A DNA stretch of 60,673 nucleotides, taken from positions 268 through 60,940 of the forward strand of contig NZ_PQVF01000020.1 of assembly GCF_002920915.1 (NCBI RefSeq). Direction: 5' to 3'. Below are positions 44,137-51,535 of the stretch, in pieces. The position numbers and the translations under genes are program-made. This DNA is from Solitalea longa (GTDB taxonomy: Bacteria > Bacteroidota > Bacteroidia > Sphingobacteriales > Sphingobacteriaceae). The notes beneath the pieces were generated by a model, which worked only from the letters and a program-made list of their open reading frames with translations, was not told the origin of the DNA and ran no database searches. Numbering within the stretch: the first letter of the stretch is position 1; each line of letters starts with the position of its first letter.

Positions 44137-46402
44137 TGATAGCTTAACCATTTTCGCGAATGATGTAGAGAATCCTGTGCTTCAGGATTCTCTAAAATCA
44201 TTGGAAAGGCTAATAGGTGATAAAGTAAGGATTTTAGATTGGGGCAATGGTTGTATCGCCATTCCAATTGAAATTAATGTTGACTTACCAAGCTTGGGCA
44301 ATTTTGAAAATTTGGATATTAGAGAAGCCGAGCCTATTATTATTGTGTTTGATCTCATCAATTATCCTGTTTTAGCCCCAAGAGTTTATACTGATCGGAT
44401 AAATTTCCCTAAGAACAACCTTGCACATTTGTATGTAGCAGTAAACAATCGCCCCCCTGCTTTTTGCTATGTGCGTGGAAATGCCGATGAATGGTATGCA
44501 AACAAAAGAATTGAGGACATAGTAATACGTATAAGCAATTGGTTAAGGGATGCAGCAACAGGTGACCTAACTGAAAATGGTGAACAATACGAGCCTTTAA
44601 GGTTAGAAGGATATTCTGGGAGTATAATTTATGACTATGATACTATTTTGAGTGTCATTACAAGTAAGGCGGCATTTGAGTTTGGAGATAAATTTTCAAT
44701 TGTTTTGTTTGAACGACTTAATCTTACTGGTCGACATACCTATAAATTTGTCAAGCTCATCACACATAAAAATACACTTACTACAATCAAGGAAGTTGAC
44801 GAGGAACGCAAAAAAGGAACAGAAGATGTAACAAGGAAGAAATATCATTTTGGCTATATCTTATGGAATGAAGAAGGCGACTTAAAAAGCGAATATGAAG
44901 TAAATATTCCAAGGTCATGGGAAGAGTTTAAATTGTTCTGTGAATTTTATTGCATTAATTATGAAGAATTTGAAAAGTTTATTGCAACGTGTAATGAACT
45001 AAACGAATATGTTTATTTTCCTGTTATAATTGGAATTCGTAGACCAAGCCAATTGATCGGCTATTCTTCTAATATTGAGTTTATAAACCTTCAATTTAAA
45101 CTTGATTCAGGTGATGTTAAAGACGGAAAGGTGGTTAATAACATATCTGTCGATTTACTGTCTCATAATCAACCCCTGACGCCCAAATTAGCAAGTCATA
45201 TTTCAGGCAGGAGGATAGACCTTGACAATAGCAATGTCGTTTTCGGATGTGGTGCAATAGGTTCTAAGATAATCATGCATCTTGCCAGGTCCGGACAAAC
45301 GAATTTAACACTTATTGATCCGGATTATATTTCTCCCCATAATTTAGTTCGACACGTTTTATATGGAGATGAAGTGGGTAAAAATAAGGCAGAGGCGCTA
45401 GCAGAAAAGATAAGGATGATTTATCCCTTTGAGCAAACAAACGTTTTAAACGGCCCCTCCTTTAAAAAAGGACTAATTGATAAGAAAGAAACTTTCGAAA
45501 AATGTGATTGGGTATTAGACTTTACTGCATCTGAGGCGTTCTTTAACAAATTGGCTGCGCTAAAAAGCTTGGATGGCTGCAAGGTTGTCAGTGCATCAAT
45601 TTCTGATTTCGGGAACTTGGGAATAATGTATAAAGAAGGTGAGGACAGAAATCCGAGAATTGATGATTTACAAGTGTACCTATACAGTCTGTCGGCAAGC
45701 GATGAAAATATTAAAAATTGGCTTCAAAATGAACGATTAGCGGCAAGCTCTAATAATTTAACAATTCAGGTTGGGGTTGGGTGTAATTCTGAAACGACAA
45801 TTTTGTCGGATGATAAAATATCATCTCATGCATCATATTTCTCCGGGGCTTTAAAGAAAGAAATGGCTAAGTTCTCCATTAAAGGTAGAATATATCTGAA
45901 CCGAATTTTGGACGAAGAAGACTATAGAATTGAAACTAAGGTGATAAGTGTTAACCCGTTCGATACCTTTAAAGCAGTTAACGATTCAAAATGGTCAATT
46001 CGTTTTAAATCGGGCATCATTGAACAACTAACAAAAGAGTTTTCTGTAGCTGGAAAAAGTGAAACAGGAGGTGTATTTGTAGGCGTTTTTAATTATAAAA
46101 CAAATACAATTCATATTACAGACTCGATTAAAGCACCCATTGATAGCAAGAGTAGTTCTACCCTGTTTATTAGAGGACAAAGCGGTTTGTCGAAGAAAAT
46201 TTCTGAAATAGAAAGTAGTACGGGGGGCCAAATTGGTTATATCGGCGAATGGCACACTCACCCAGATGGTCCTAATTTTCTGAGTCAACAAGATATGACA
46301 AGTGTGAAGAAGCATAAAGAGGAGTGTAGTAAGCTGCAACCTCCATTGCCTGTGTTTTTATCTATAATAACCCCAGACGGAATATTTCCACATGTGTTTT
46401 AA
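44117..46402 (+). CDS. E2-E1-JAB triple fusion (ubiquitin-conjugation-like enzyme)
   Basis: 761 residues. Residues ~1-170 fit an E2/UBC fold: NYPVLAPRVY, then HLYVAVNNRPPAFCYVRG with candidate catalytic Cys117, then EWYANKRIEDIV and WLRDAATGDL. Residues ~355-590 are a ThiF/E1 adenylation domain: nucleotide loop GCGAIG (377-382), DPDYISPHNLVRH, VGKNKAEALAEKI, and GCNSETT (Cys556). Residues ~640-761 are a JAB/MPN+ protease with a full JAMM motif: Glu649, His713-Thr-His715-Pro, Ser723 and Asp726. One polypeptide could therefore activate, transfer and remove a modifier. CBASS Cap2 (E2-E1) and Cap3 (JAB) are related but separate proteins. Confidence 0.85.
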   Translation: MEMEKFSDSLTIFANDVENPVLQDSLKSLERLIGDKVRILDWGNGCIAIPIEINVDLPSLGNFENLDIREAEPIIIVFDLINYPVLAPRVYTDRINFPKNNLAHLYVAVNNRPPAFCYVRGNADEWYANKRIEDIVIRISNWLRDAATGDLTENGEQYEPLRLEGYSGSIIYDYDTILSVITSKAAFEFGDKFSIVLFERLNLTGRHTYKFVKLITHKNTLTTIKEVDEERKKGTEDVTRKKYHFGYILWNEEGDLKSEYEVNIPRSWEEFKLFCEFYCINYEEFEKFIATCNELNEYVYFPVIIGIRRPSQLIGYSSNIEFINLQFKLDSGDVKDGKVVNNISVDLLSHNQPLTPKLASHISGRRIDLDNSNVVFGCGAIGSKIIMHLARSGQTNLTLIDPDYISPHNLVRHVLYGDEVGKNKAEALAEKIRMIYPFEQTNVLNGPSFKKGLIDKKETFEKCDWVLDFTASEAFFNKLAALKSLDGCKVVSASISDFGNLGIMYKEGEDRNPRIDDLQVYLYSLSASDENIKNWLQNERLAASSNNLTIQVGVGCNSETTILSDDKISSHASYFSGALKKEMAKFSIKGRIYLNRILDEEDYRIETKVISVNPFDTFKAVNDSKWSIRFKSGIIEQLTKEFSVAGKSETGGVFVGVFNYKTNTIHITDSIKAPIDSKSSSTLFIRGQSGLSKKISEIESSTGGQIGYIGEWHTHPDGPNFLSQQDMTSVKKHKEECSKLQPPLPVFLSIITPDGIFPHVF

Positions 46403-46416
46403 AAGCGTATTCAAAT

Positions 46417-47043
46417 ATGGAAAAAGAAATAAGTTTAAAAGCAAAAAATACACCTCAGTTATGGATTCTACTATCTGCAAATATTTTGATCGTTTGCGGC
46501 ATATTTTTACCCATACACTTTAAAGAACTAACATATAAATTTGATATCATTCTTATTTTAAGAGGCCTAGGAGCTTCTATTGCTCCTCTGATATTGTTTC
46601 TTCTGAACGGATTATTGTCCAGCAATCAAAAAGCTGTTTTGGTTTTTTGGAAACTGAAGCACCCTTTACCCGGCTCGGAAGCTTTTTCAAAACTCAGTAA
46701 AGAAGATACAAGAGTTGATAGGAAAAGACTGAAAGACATTCATGGACCTTTACCTAAAAATCCTTCAGAGCAAAATAAGCTATGGTATAAAATTTATAAG
46801 AAAAACTCTTTGGACATTGTGATTTCAGAGAGCCATCGAGCTTTCTTATTAGCAAGAGATTTAGCCTCATTGTGTTTTCTTTTTGTTGTTTTTATTGGAT
46901 TACCTATTCTCGTTATTGAAAATTGGCCCATTAATATATATTACTTTTCTTTTTTGGTAGTTCAATATATTATTGTGGTTATAGGAGCACAAAATAGAGG
47001 CCGTAGGTTTGTTACAAACGTTTTAGCAATAGAGACAAAATAA
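46417..47043 (+). CDS. Four-span membrane protein, third gene of the MBL/E1 operon
   Basis: 208 residues, starting 14 bases after the E2-E1-JAB stop. Two hydrophobic hairpins are seen: ~13-32 (LWILLSANILIVCGIFLPIH) with ~41-66, and ~150-170 (LASLCFLFVVFIGLPILVI) with ~174-192. Between them is a ~75-residue cytosolic loop with a conserved-looking HGPLPKNPSEQNKLWYKIYKK. No family is recognised. A membrane protein ending such an operon would be a candidate effector or anchoring partner. A terminator follows at once. Confidence 0.72.
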   Translation: MEKEISLKAKNTPQLWILLSANILIVCGIFLPIHFKELTYKFDIILILRGLGASIAPLILFLLNGLLSSNQKAVLVFWKLKHPLPGSEAFSKLSKEDTRVDRKRLKDIHGPLPKNPSEQNKLWYKIYKKNSLDIVISESHRAFLLARDLASLCFLFVVFIGLPILVIENWPINIYYFSFLVVQYIIVVIGAQNRGRRFVTNVLAIETK

Positions 47044-47054
47044 TCATGATAGTT

Positions 47055-47098
47055 ACTAAAAAGCATCTAGCATGGCTTGGTGCTTTTTAGTCCTTTAT
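47055..47098 (+). terminator. Terminator of the MBL/E2-E1-JAB/membrane operon
   Basis: Stem ACTAAAAAGCA (47055-47065) / TGCTTTTTAGT (47081-47091), then CCTTTAT. Confidence 0.75.
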
Positions 47099-47728
47099 AT
47101 ATCTGCAGGTTATCATTCCCACGACAGGTAAATAGGCATTCCTCAATCGTCGCCAGCAATGGGTACGCCAGCCTATAAAGTAACAATTGGCATTAACACT
47201 TTATACCCTTCGGGTGCCTGACGGCAGGCTGTCATACCCATTGCTTTCGGCTCCTCATTCGTCATAGCAGCTACTTCCGTGCTGGCAGCCGCTTCATTCC
47301 TTACGCCTCGTACCTCGGCTCCATACATTCAGCCGCTACCATCCCGGTCGCTGCTCGTGTTTAGGCTCGCCTGCTAGTCGGTCAGGCTGCGGGTTGTCAT
47401 ACTTTTTGGATTCCCTACACGACCTGATTTGCCTGCGCAGCCAAAAAGTCCGCCAACCCTTGTGTAGTGCAGGCCGCCTAGCTTTTGTCCTCGCACAAAC
47501 CTCGACTTCCAAAAGCCGCGTCCTTTCTACATAGGTCGCAAACCGCCCTCGTACCTCGGGCTACTGTTTGCTCCCACCATTCCCTCCACTCGCAAGCGGC
47601 TCGCGGCACAAGGCCAACGCACGCTCAAGGCTGTTTTACCTGCTTATAGCCGCTCACCTCCAAATCACATAAAATTTAACTTTTAGTTATTATACTTGCA
47701 CTACTTAATCTATCACTTATCAAGAACC
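47099..47728. other. Gene-free GC-richer block with short repeats
   Basis: About 630 bp without an open frame on either strand, clearly richer in G+C than the flanking genes. It contains a GCCTG/CAGGC hairpin near 47217 and two copies of CTCGTACCTCGG (47307 and 47548). The abrupt change of composition marks it as foreign to its surroundings. The last ~50 bp return to AT-rich promoter-like sequence before the lipoprotein gene. Confidence 0.6.
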
Positions 47729-48544
47729 ATGAAAAATCTTTTCTGGATATTTATCGTATGTGCCGTAATATTTGTAAGCTGCAAAAAAGACCAAGTACCT
47801 GAGCTTTCCCATCATAATAAACTGTATAAAGAATTTTATCACCGTGCTGCCGATCAAGTCAGAATATTTTATTACAACAGTGATAACACCTTGAAAAAAT
47901 ATGAATACCAATTCGATCAAGGAATATCTGAAAGGCATGAATATTTTTATAAAAATAAGCAGCTAACACAAATTGAAAATTATAGTTGGAATGGTTTAGT
48001 TAAGGATTTAATTCTCACCCAAATCTTTAAATTAAACTATATCGGAAATGGACAAATTGAAATCGAACAAATAATGGGTGACCTCGCTCATGGATCAGTA
48101 CATGGAAGTAGTACAACTATGTATGGCAGGAAGCTGGTTTTGTATTTCGATGTAAACGGAAATCTTGTTTCCTGTAATGTATTTTCAGATTCTATGGAAA
48201 TAATAACCAAATATAAATTTGAACACGATAGTAAGGGGAATATAATATCAGAAGAGAAAAAAGATTTTTTTAATGATCAAATTGAAACATTCTATAAAGA
48301 ATACAAATATGACAACAACATAAATCCTAAATATAAGCTTGAAGATATATTTGATTTTAGTAACTACTACTCACCGAATAACTGCATCGAAGAAATCGAG
48401 AAAAACGAAGCAGGTGAAATATTAAGTACAATCAATCGGGTATTAGAAATTAATAATGATTACTTGCCCATTAATTTCACCGCCTATTCTAATTATAAAT
48501 ACAGTGGTAGTTCACAGATAAGGCGTGAATATGTATATTATTAA
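47729..48544 (+). CDS. Lipoprotein of unknown function
   Basis: 271 residues from the ATG at 47729, preferred over an upstream in-frame start at 47696 because it opens a lipoprotein signal (MKNLFWIFIVCAVIFVSC, Cys18 lipidated, then KKDQ). The rest is beta-rich with repeats of the YEYQFDQG / YKFEHDSKGNI / YKYDNN type, similar to the YD-like or RHS-like strands of many Bacteroidota lipoproteins. Role unknown. Confidence 0.75.
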   Translation: MKNLFWIFIVCAVIFVSCKKDQVPELSHHNKLYKEFYHRAADQVRIFYYNSDNTLKKYEYQFDQGISERHEYFYKNKQLTQIENYSWNGLVKDLILTQIFKLNYIGNGQIEIEQIMGDLAHGSVHGSSTTMYGRKLVLYFDVNGNLVSCNVFSDSMEIITKYKFEHDSKGNIISEEKKDFFNDQIETFYKEYKYDNNINPKYKLEDIFDFSNYYSPNNCIEEIEKNEAGEILSTINRVLEINNDYLPINFTAYSNYKYSGSSQIRREYVYY

Positions 48545-48629
48545 GCCTAATCTTTTTTATTTTTAGAAAATACCAATCAATAATTAAGGGTTGGTAATTT
48601 TAGAGCTAAATCTTCGAACAAACTCAAAT

Positions 48630-48716
48630 ATGAACATCATTAAATCCTTGGTAGCTTTTTATTTAGCTGTCGAAAATGGGCTTATACAAGGTCCGCATAA
48701 TACAAAAAGTAGATAG
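48630..48716 (+). CDS. Possible 28-residue peptide before a terminator
   Basis: A short frame, MNIIKSLVAFYLAVENGLIQ ending GPHNTKSR, with a hydrophobic N-terminal half, followed 42 bases later by a strong hairpin. It could be a leader peptide or a chance frame; no family is known to me. Confidence 0.25.
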   Translation: MNIIKSLVAFYLAVENGLIQGPHNTKSR

Positions 48717-48758
48717 CATCGTTGTTCTGCTTCAAAAAATAAAAGATACACCAAAGTT

Positions 48759-48785
48759 AAGGGGCTTGCACAGCCCCTTTCTTAT
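48759..48785 (+). terminator. GC-rich hairpin terminator
   Basis: AAGGGGC (48759-48765) / GCCCCTT (48773-48779), followed by TCTTAT. No confident gene precedes it, which suggests a small RNA or the 28-residue frame. Confidence 0.6.
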
Positions 48786-48787
48786 AC

Positions 48788-48858
48788 CCTCCAAAAGGGA
48801 CGGCATAAACCCACAAAGCCTTTGCCCAATATCCATTTATTCCGTTTCCTTTTGGAGG
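48788..48858. repeat. 11-bp perfect inverted repeat with 49-bp loop
   Basis: CCTCCAAAAGG (48788-48798) and CCTTTTGGAGG (48848-48858). It may fold as an RNA stem or be a protein-binding dyad in the leader of the gene at 48966. Confidence 0.6.
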
Positions 48859-48965
48859 CTAACCCGCGCCCCTAAAAAAGCGGCTTTCTCTTTTCTTTTT
48901 TTCTCGTTTTTTTCTTCTCTCTTTTAGAATTATGGAGCGAAGCGCAAAACTTTAAAACTCTAGTT

Positions 48966-49376
48966 ATGCGCCTCAAAACCTATTCACAGAAAAACTCCAA
49001 ATCAGCCTTTGAATTCTATCTTCTTTCAAAAGGCAACAACGCAGGAAAACCATTAGAAAATCCTTGCCCCAATTGCTTTACCTGTATTTGTAAAGATGAC
49101 CAAGAAAAAGAACAGCTCTTTACCCTATGCTTTGGCCTTTGGCAAGGAGGATATTTTCTGCCATTTATAACCGGGTCTGTAATTCCTTTTATTCGGTTAG
49201 ATGATCTATCAACAGTCATTAAAACCGCTCAAATCAAAATCAATGAAAAACCGTTGGAGTTTGAGCAAAGTGTTTCGGTTATTAAAACACTTAACCAACA
49301 CAGTAAAATCATAGAAAGCCAAGTAAAGCTCAATAAAGAAGCTAAAAAGGCAATGCTATACAAACTGCTGCGCTAA
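48966..49376 (+). CDS. Uncharacterised ICE-type protein (resembles DUF6943)
   Basis: 136 residues. The N-terminus MRLKTYSQKNSKSAFEFYLLSKG, the CPNCFTCIC cysteine cluster and the helical C-terminus (KIIESQVKLNKEAKKAMLYKLLR) resemble a small protein family common on Bacteroidota conjugative elements, which I believe is DUF6943. Function unknown. It is one of the few hints that the element derives from an ICE. Confidence 0.6.
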   Translation: MRLKTYSQKNSKSAFEFYLLSKGNNAGKPLENPCPNCFTCICKDDQEKEQLFTLCFGLWQGGYFLPFITGSVIPFIRLDDLSTVIKTAQIKINEKPLEFEQSVSVIKTLNQHSKIIESQVKLNKEAKKAMLYKLLR

Positions 49377-49455
49377 GGTTACTTAATGCCTTTAACTACA
49401 TTTAAGTCATTCCTAAAGAATACATATTTCATGTTTGGATTGGGCTAATGACAAA

Positions 49456-49483
49456 AAAGTCTCGGGTTTCTGCCCGAGACTTT
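49456..49483 (-). terminator. Terminator of the minus-strand cassette
   Basis: Stem AAAGTCTCGGG / CCCGAGACTTT; read on the minus strand a T6 run follows. It closes the four-gene cassette 51226-49507. Confidence 0.85.
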
Positions 49484-49506
49484 GACTGAATAAATAGAAT
49501 ATGAGG

Positions 49507-49728
49507 TCAATCCCTGACAGCCGTTTGGCTTACTGCCGAGGCCACCACGCCAATTGTAGCCAGGTATCCGGCAATGGTGCCGACCACTGCAGGCAATGCG
49601 ACTGGAGCGGCCAATAGTGCTCCGCCAACGGCACCAATCATTAAACCAATTGTGCGGATCTTGCGGAAGAATTTAGGAGTGGGAGACTTTACCCGGTCCA
49701 CCAGGGTGATTTTTTTATCAGTGTTCAT
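49507..49728 (-). CDS. Small Gly/Ala-rich membrane protein (holin-like)
   Basis: 73 residues, mostly one or two hydrophobic spans rich in Gly, Ala and Val (IGLMIGAVGGALLAAPVALPAVVGTIAGYLATIGVV). Last gene of the cassette; its start overlaps the end of the preceding gene by 11 bases. Size and composition resemble phage holin-type proteins, but no family is assigned. Confidence 0.7.
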   Translation of the reverse strand: MNTDKKITLVDRVKSPTPKFFRKIRTIGLMIGAVGGALLAAPVALPAVVGTIAGYLATIGVVASAVSQTAVRD

Positions 49729-49966
49729 AGTTTTTAAATTGTTGATGTTCTAAAATTTCGATTCGTTTTTCCAGGTAGCTTACTTTTTGATTTAGCAGAT
49801 CGTAACCGTTTTTAAATTCTGATTTGATCAGCGAGGTAGTGGTTTTCACTTCTGATAAATCACGTTCTACTTTTCTGAAATCAGTGTGCAGCTGCCGGAT
49901 GAAATAAGCTACTACCGAAAGGAGCAGACTAATTAAGGACCCAAAGAAAATTCCAAGTTCTGACAT
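49718..49966 (-). CDS. Small membrane protein with coiled coil (XhlA-like)
   Basis: 82 residues. One N-terminal span (GIFFGSLISLLLSVVAYFI) is followed by a long heptad-type coiled coil (VERDLSEVKTTTSLIKSEF ... LNQKVSYLEKRIEILEHQ). This layout resembles XhlA-type holin-associated proteins. It overlaps the next gene and lies 2 bases after the DUF5675 gene. Confidence 0.7.
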   Translation of the reverse strand: MSELGIFFGSLISLLLSVVAYFIRQLHTDFRKVERDLSEVKTTTSLIKSEFKNGYDLLNQKVSYLEKRIEILEHQQFKNYEH

Positions 49967-49968
49967 AG

Positions 49969-50421
49969 TTAGAGGTGTTGATTGGTAACTGTTAAATGAA
50001 CAGATTCAGCAGCGATGATCTTTGTTAGTACGGGATAGATGCGTTCGTAAGCCAGGCGAGATTGGTAAACTTCAAATTCGCCATTCACCAAATTATACCA
50101 AGATCCGAAAAGGGGGCAACCTGCAGTGTCATGTATGGTATTGCCAATGTGCAGGTAGACCGATTTAAAATTGGGAATCCCTGAAATTTCGATCATTCCT
50201 TTATGCATCTCTGGGTAACGTTTTCGGTAATCCAAGTTCATGCCTCCCCAGGTATTTAAAAGGAGTTTGTAAGAACCTTCCGGTATGCACGTTTTACCAG
50301 GTACTTTGTTTTTACGTATCGCATCTTCTAAAAGATAAGTCGCAAAAATTCCGTTAACATATAAATGGCTCAGGGTAGATGATTTTCCCTGAGCCATTCG
50401 TTTAAGTTCAATGTGTGCCAT
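49969..50421 (-). CDS. DUF5675-family protein
   Basis: 150 residues from the ATG at 50421, chosen because it lies one base after the stop of the upstream gene; the frame extends 5 codons further. DUF5675 features: IELKRMAQGKSSTLSHLYV, TYLLEDAIR, CIPEGSYKLLLNTWGGMN, VYLHIGNTIHDTAGCPLFG. The fold is thought to resemble L,D-transpeptidases, with His and Cys in the HIGN...GC region as possible active residues, so peptidoglycan binding or cutting is likely. Confidence 0.8.
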   Translation of the reverse strand: MAHIELKRMAQGKSSTLSHLYVNGIFATYLLEDAIRKNKVPGKTCIPEGSYKLLLNTWGGMNLDYRKRYPEMHKGMIEISGIPNFKSVYLHIGNTIHDTAGCPLFGSWYNLVNGEFEVYQSRLAYERIYPVLTKIIAAESVHLTVTNQHL

Positions 50422-50422
50422 C

Positions 50423-51226
50423 CTAAAAAGTAGCAATCAGTTTTAATGCATTGCTTCCGTTCAACAAGTAATAATTGGCACCTACTTGTTGGTAGAATTC
50501 TACTCCAATGGCAGCCATTACAGTTGCATCAGTTGAAACAGTTGCCAAGTTTGATAAAGCAGCGCTTAAGTTCAAAGCTGGTACCGTTTGTTTCAGATCC
50601 TGGAAACCAGAGATTGCTACAGCCGAAGCTTCGTTTTCAGCTGCAGCTAATGGCTCATAAGTTTTCGTTGCTTCATTATAAGCATAATCAGAAACCACTC
50701 CCAATGCCAGGACTACTTTAAAATGGGTAGCCCCAAGTGGTGCTCTTACCTTGCTGAAGGGATCAAATGCCTCCACCTGTAAATCGGCACTCAAACGATT
50801 AACTGCAGGTGTAACAGCAAAAGGAACATTGAACACGGTATCAAAATTGATCTTTCGATTAAATTGAATACCCAATAAATACTGAGGTTGCTGCGAAATA
50901 AGAATTGCTCGGTAACCACGAGCTTCCGATTGATCCTCCAGGTTGATTTTTTTCATAACTGCAGTAACCCGGCCGGTTAGCTGTGAATCAGACATGGAAT
51001 TGAGTAAAGCAGAGAATGCTGTTCGCAACGACTTACCGGCCTTGGCAGAACCGCCAAACTCATTCATGTTTTCACGGGTACGACTGAACTCGCTTGCCGT
51101 TTTTACCTGCTGACTGGTTGGACCGCCAACCATTCCGGCAAAGTAGCCTTTTTGACCTTTGATTTTGAAGTGGCGGATATCGCCCAGGGTGCCCACATAC
51201 TTTAAGGAGCCTTTTTGTCTTGCCAT
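50423..51226 (-). CDS. Uncharacterised structural-like protein, first gene of cassette (paralog of 59649 gene)
   Basis: 267 residues. The N-terminus MARQKGSLKYVGTLGDIRHF, then a Gly-rich strand and SEFSRTRENMNEFGG, is shared with the protein encoded at 59649 (LIKLEGTIEDISFYKRNG, PSYARTRENNSEFGRAGKA). Both have a central GATHF motif and a C-terminal GIEF(Y/F)Q(Q/E)V block. No signal peptide or enzyme motif is seen. It may be a subunit of a cell-wall-crossing or phage-like structure, given the DUF5675 and holin-like partners. Confidence 0.7.
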   Translation of the reverse strand: MARQKGSLKYVGTLGDIRHFKIKGQKGYFAGMVGGPTSQQVKTASEFSRTRENMNEFGGSAKAGKSLRTAFSALLNSMSDSQLTGRVTAVMKKINLEDQSEARGYRAILISQQPQYLLGIQFNRKINFDTVFNVPFAVTPAVNRLSADLQVEAFDPFSKVRAPLGATHFKVVLALGVVSDYAYNEATKTYEPLAAAENEASAVAISGFQDLKQTVPALNLSAALSNLATVSTDATVMAAIGVEFYQQVGANYYLLNGSNALKLIATF

Positions 51227-51388
51227 AGTTTTTAGCTTTTTAAATGATAAATATTTTAGCTAAATCTATTGGTAATCAGAGATTTATTAAATATTATTGC
51301 AGTGCAGAAGAGTGCAAGTGCATCGAATAGGAGTGAAGAGATTGTTCTTTAAAAAATGATGGAGAAAGTTAAACACAGGTTTTCAAAA

Positions 51389-51409
51389 ATGTTTTACCTA
51401 TGTTTTACC
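51389..51409. repeat. Right arm-type repeats
   Basis: Two direct ATGTTTTACC copies at 51389-51398 and 51400-51409, 11 bp apart, in the same orientation as the left pair at 13978-13999. They lie 60 bp inside attR. Confidence 0.65.
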
Positions 51410-51468
51410 AATATTTTAAAATCGCTTTAAATAGCTTAAAATCAGCTATTTATACATAGTAAAATGGA

Positions 51469-51482
51469 CCCCGAGGGTCCAC
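51469..51482. repeat. attR core
   Basis: CCCCGAGGGTCCAC, identical to 13856-13869 in the tRNA 3' end. It also forms a small hairpin with the preceding bases (GGACC...GGTCC). Confidence 0.85.
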
Positions 51483-51490
51483 CGGAAATT

Positions 51491-51535
51491 AAGAAAGCGC
51501 TGTTTATGATAAATAAACAGCGCTTTCTTTGTTGC
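51491..51535 (+). terminator. Stranded original tRNA terminator beyond attR
   Basis: Stem AAGAAAGCGCTGTTTAT (51491-51507) / ATAAACAGCGCTTTCTT (51513-51529), followed by TGTT. It is 8 bp after the attR core, the position expected of the tRNA gene's terminator before the element inserted. Confidence 0.8.

Larger units (their letters stand above)
13856..51482 (+). mobile_element. tRNA-integrated genomic element (about 37.6 kb), not visibly self-transmissible
   Basis: A 14-bp core, CCCCGAGGGTCCAC, lies in the 3' end of the tRNA gene (13856-13869) and again at 51469-51482. Paired ATGTTTTACC repeats lie just inside both ends (13978-13999 and 51389-51409). A tyrosine recombinase gene begins 177 bp inside attL. 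Between the cores are RteC-like regulators, an HTH protein, a RepA-like ATPase and several cargo blocks. No relaxase, coupling protein or Tra genes are seen, so it is either a decayed ICE, an element mobilised in trans, or an integrative island. Confidence 0.85.

Noticed and set aside
42970-46402. Standard type II CBASS
   Set aside because: No CD-NTase gene and no typical Cap effector are nearby; E2, E1 and JAB are fused in one protein with an MBL partner.
48676-48927. 83-residue frame
   Set aside because: It crosses the terminator hairpin and inverted repeat and ends in a pyrimidine-run translation (SFLFFSFFSSLF).
13856-51482. Intact conjugative transposon
   Set aside because: No relaxase, coupling ATPase or Tra/VirB-type genes are found in any frame, although RteC-like proteins and a possible DUF6943 protein hint at such an ancestor.
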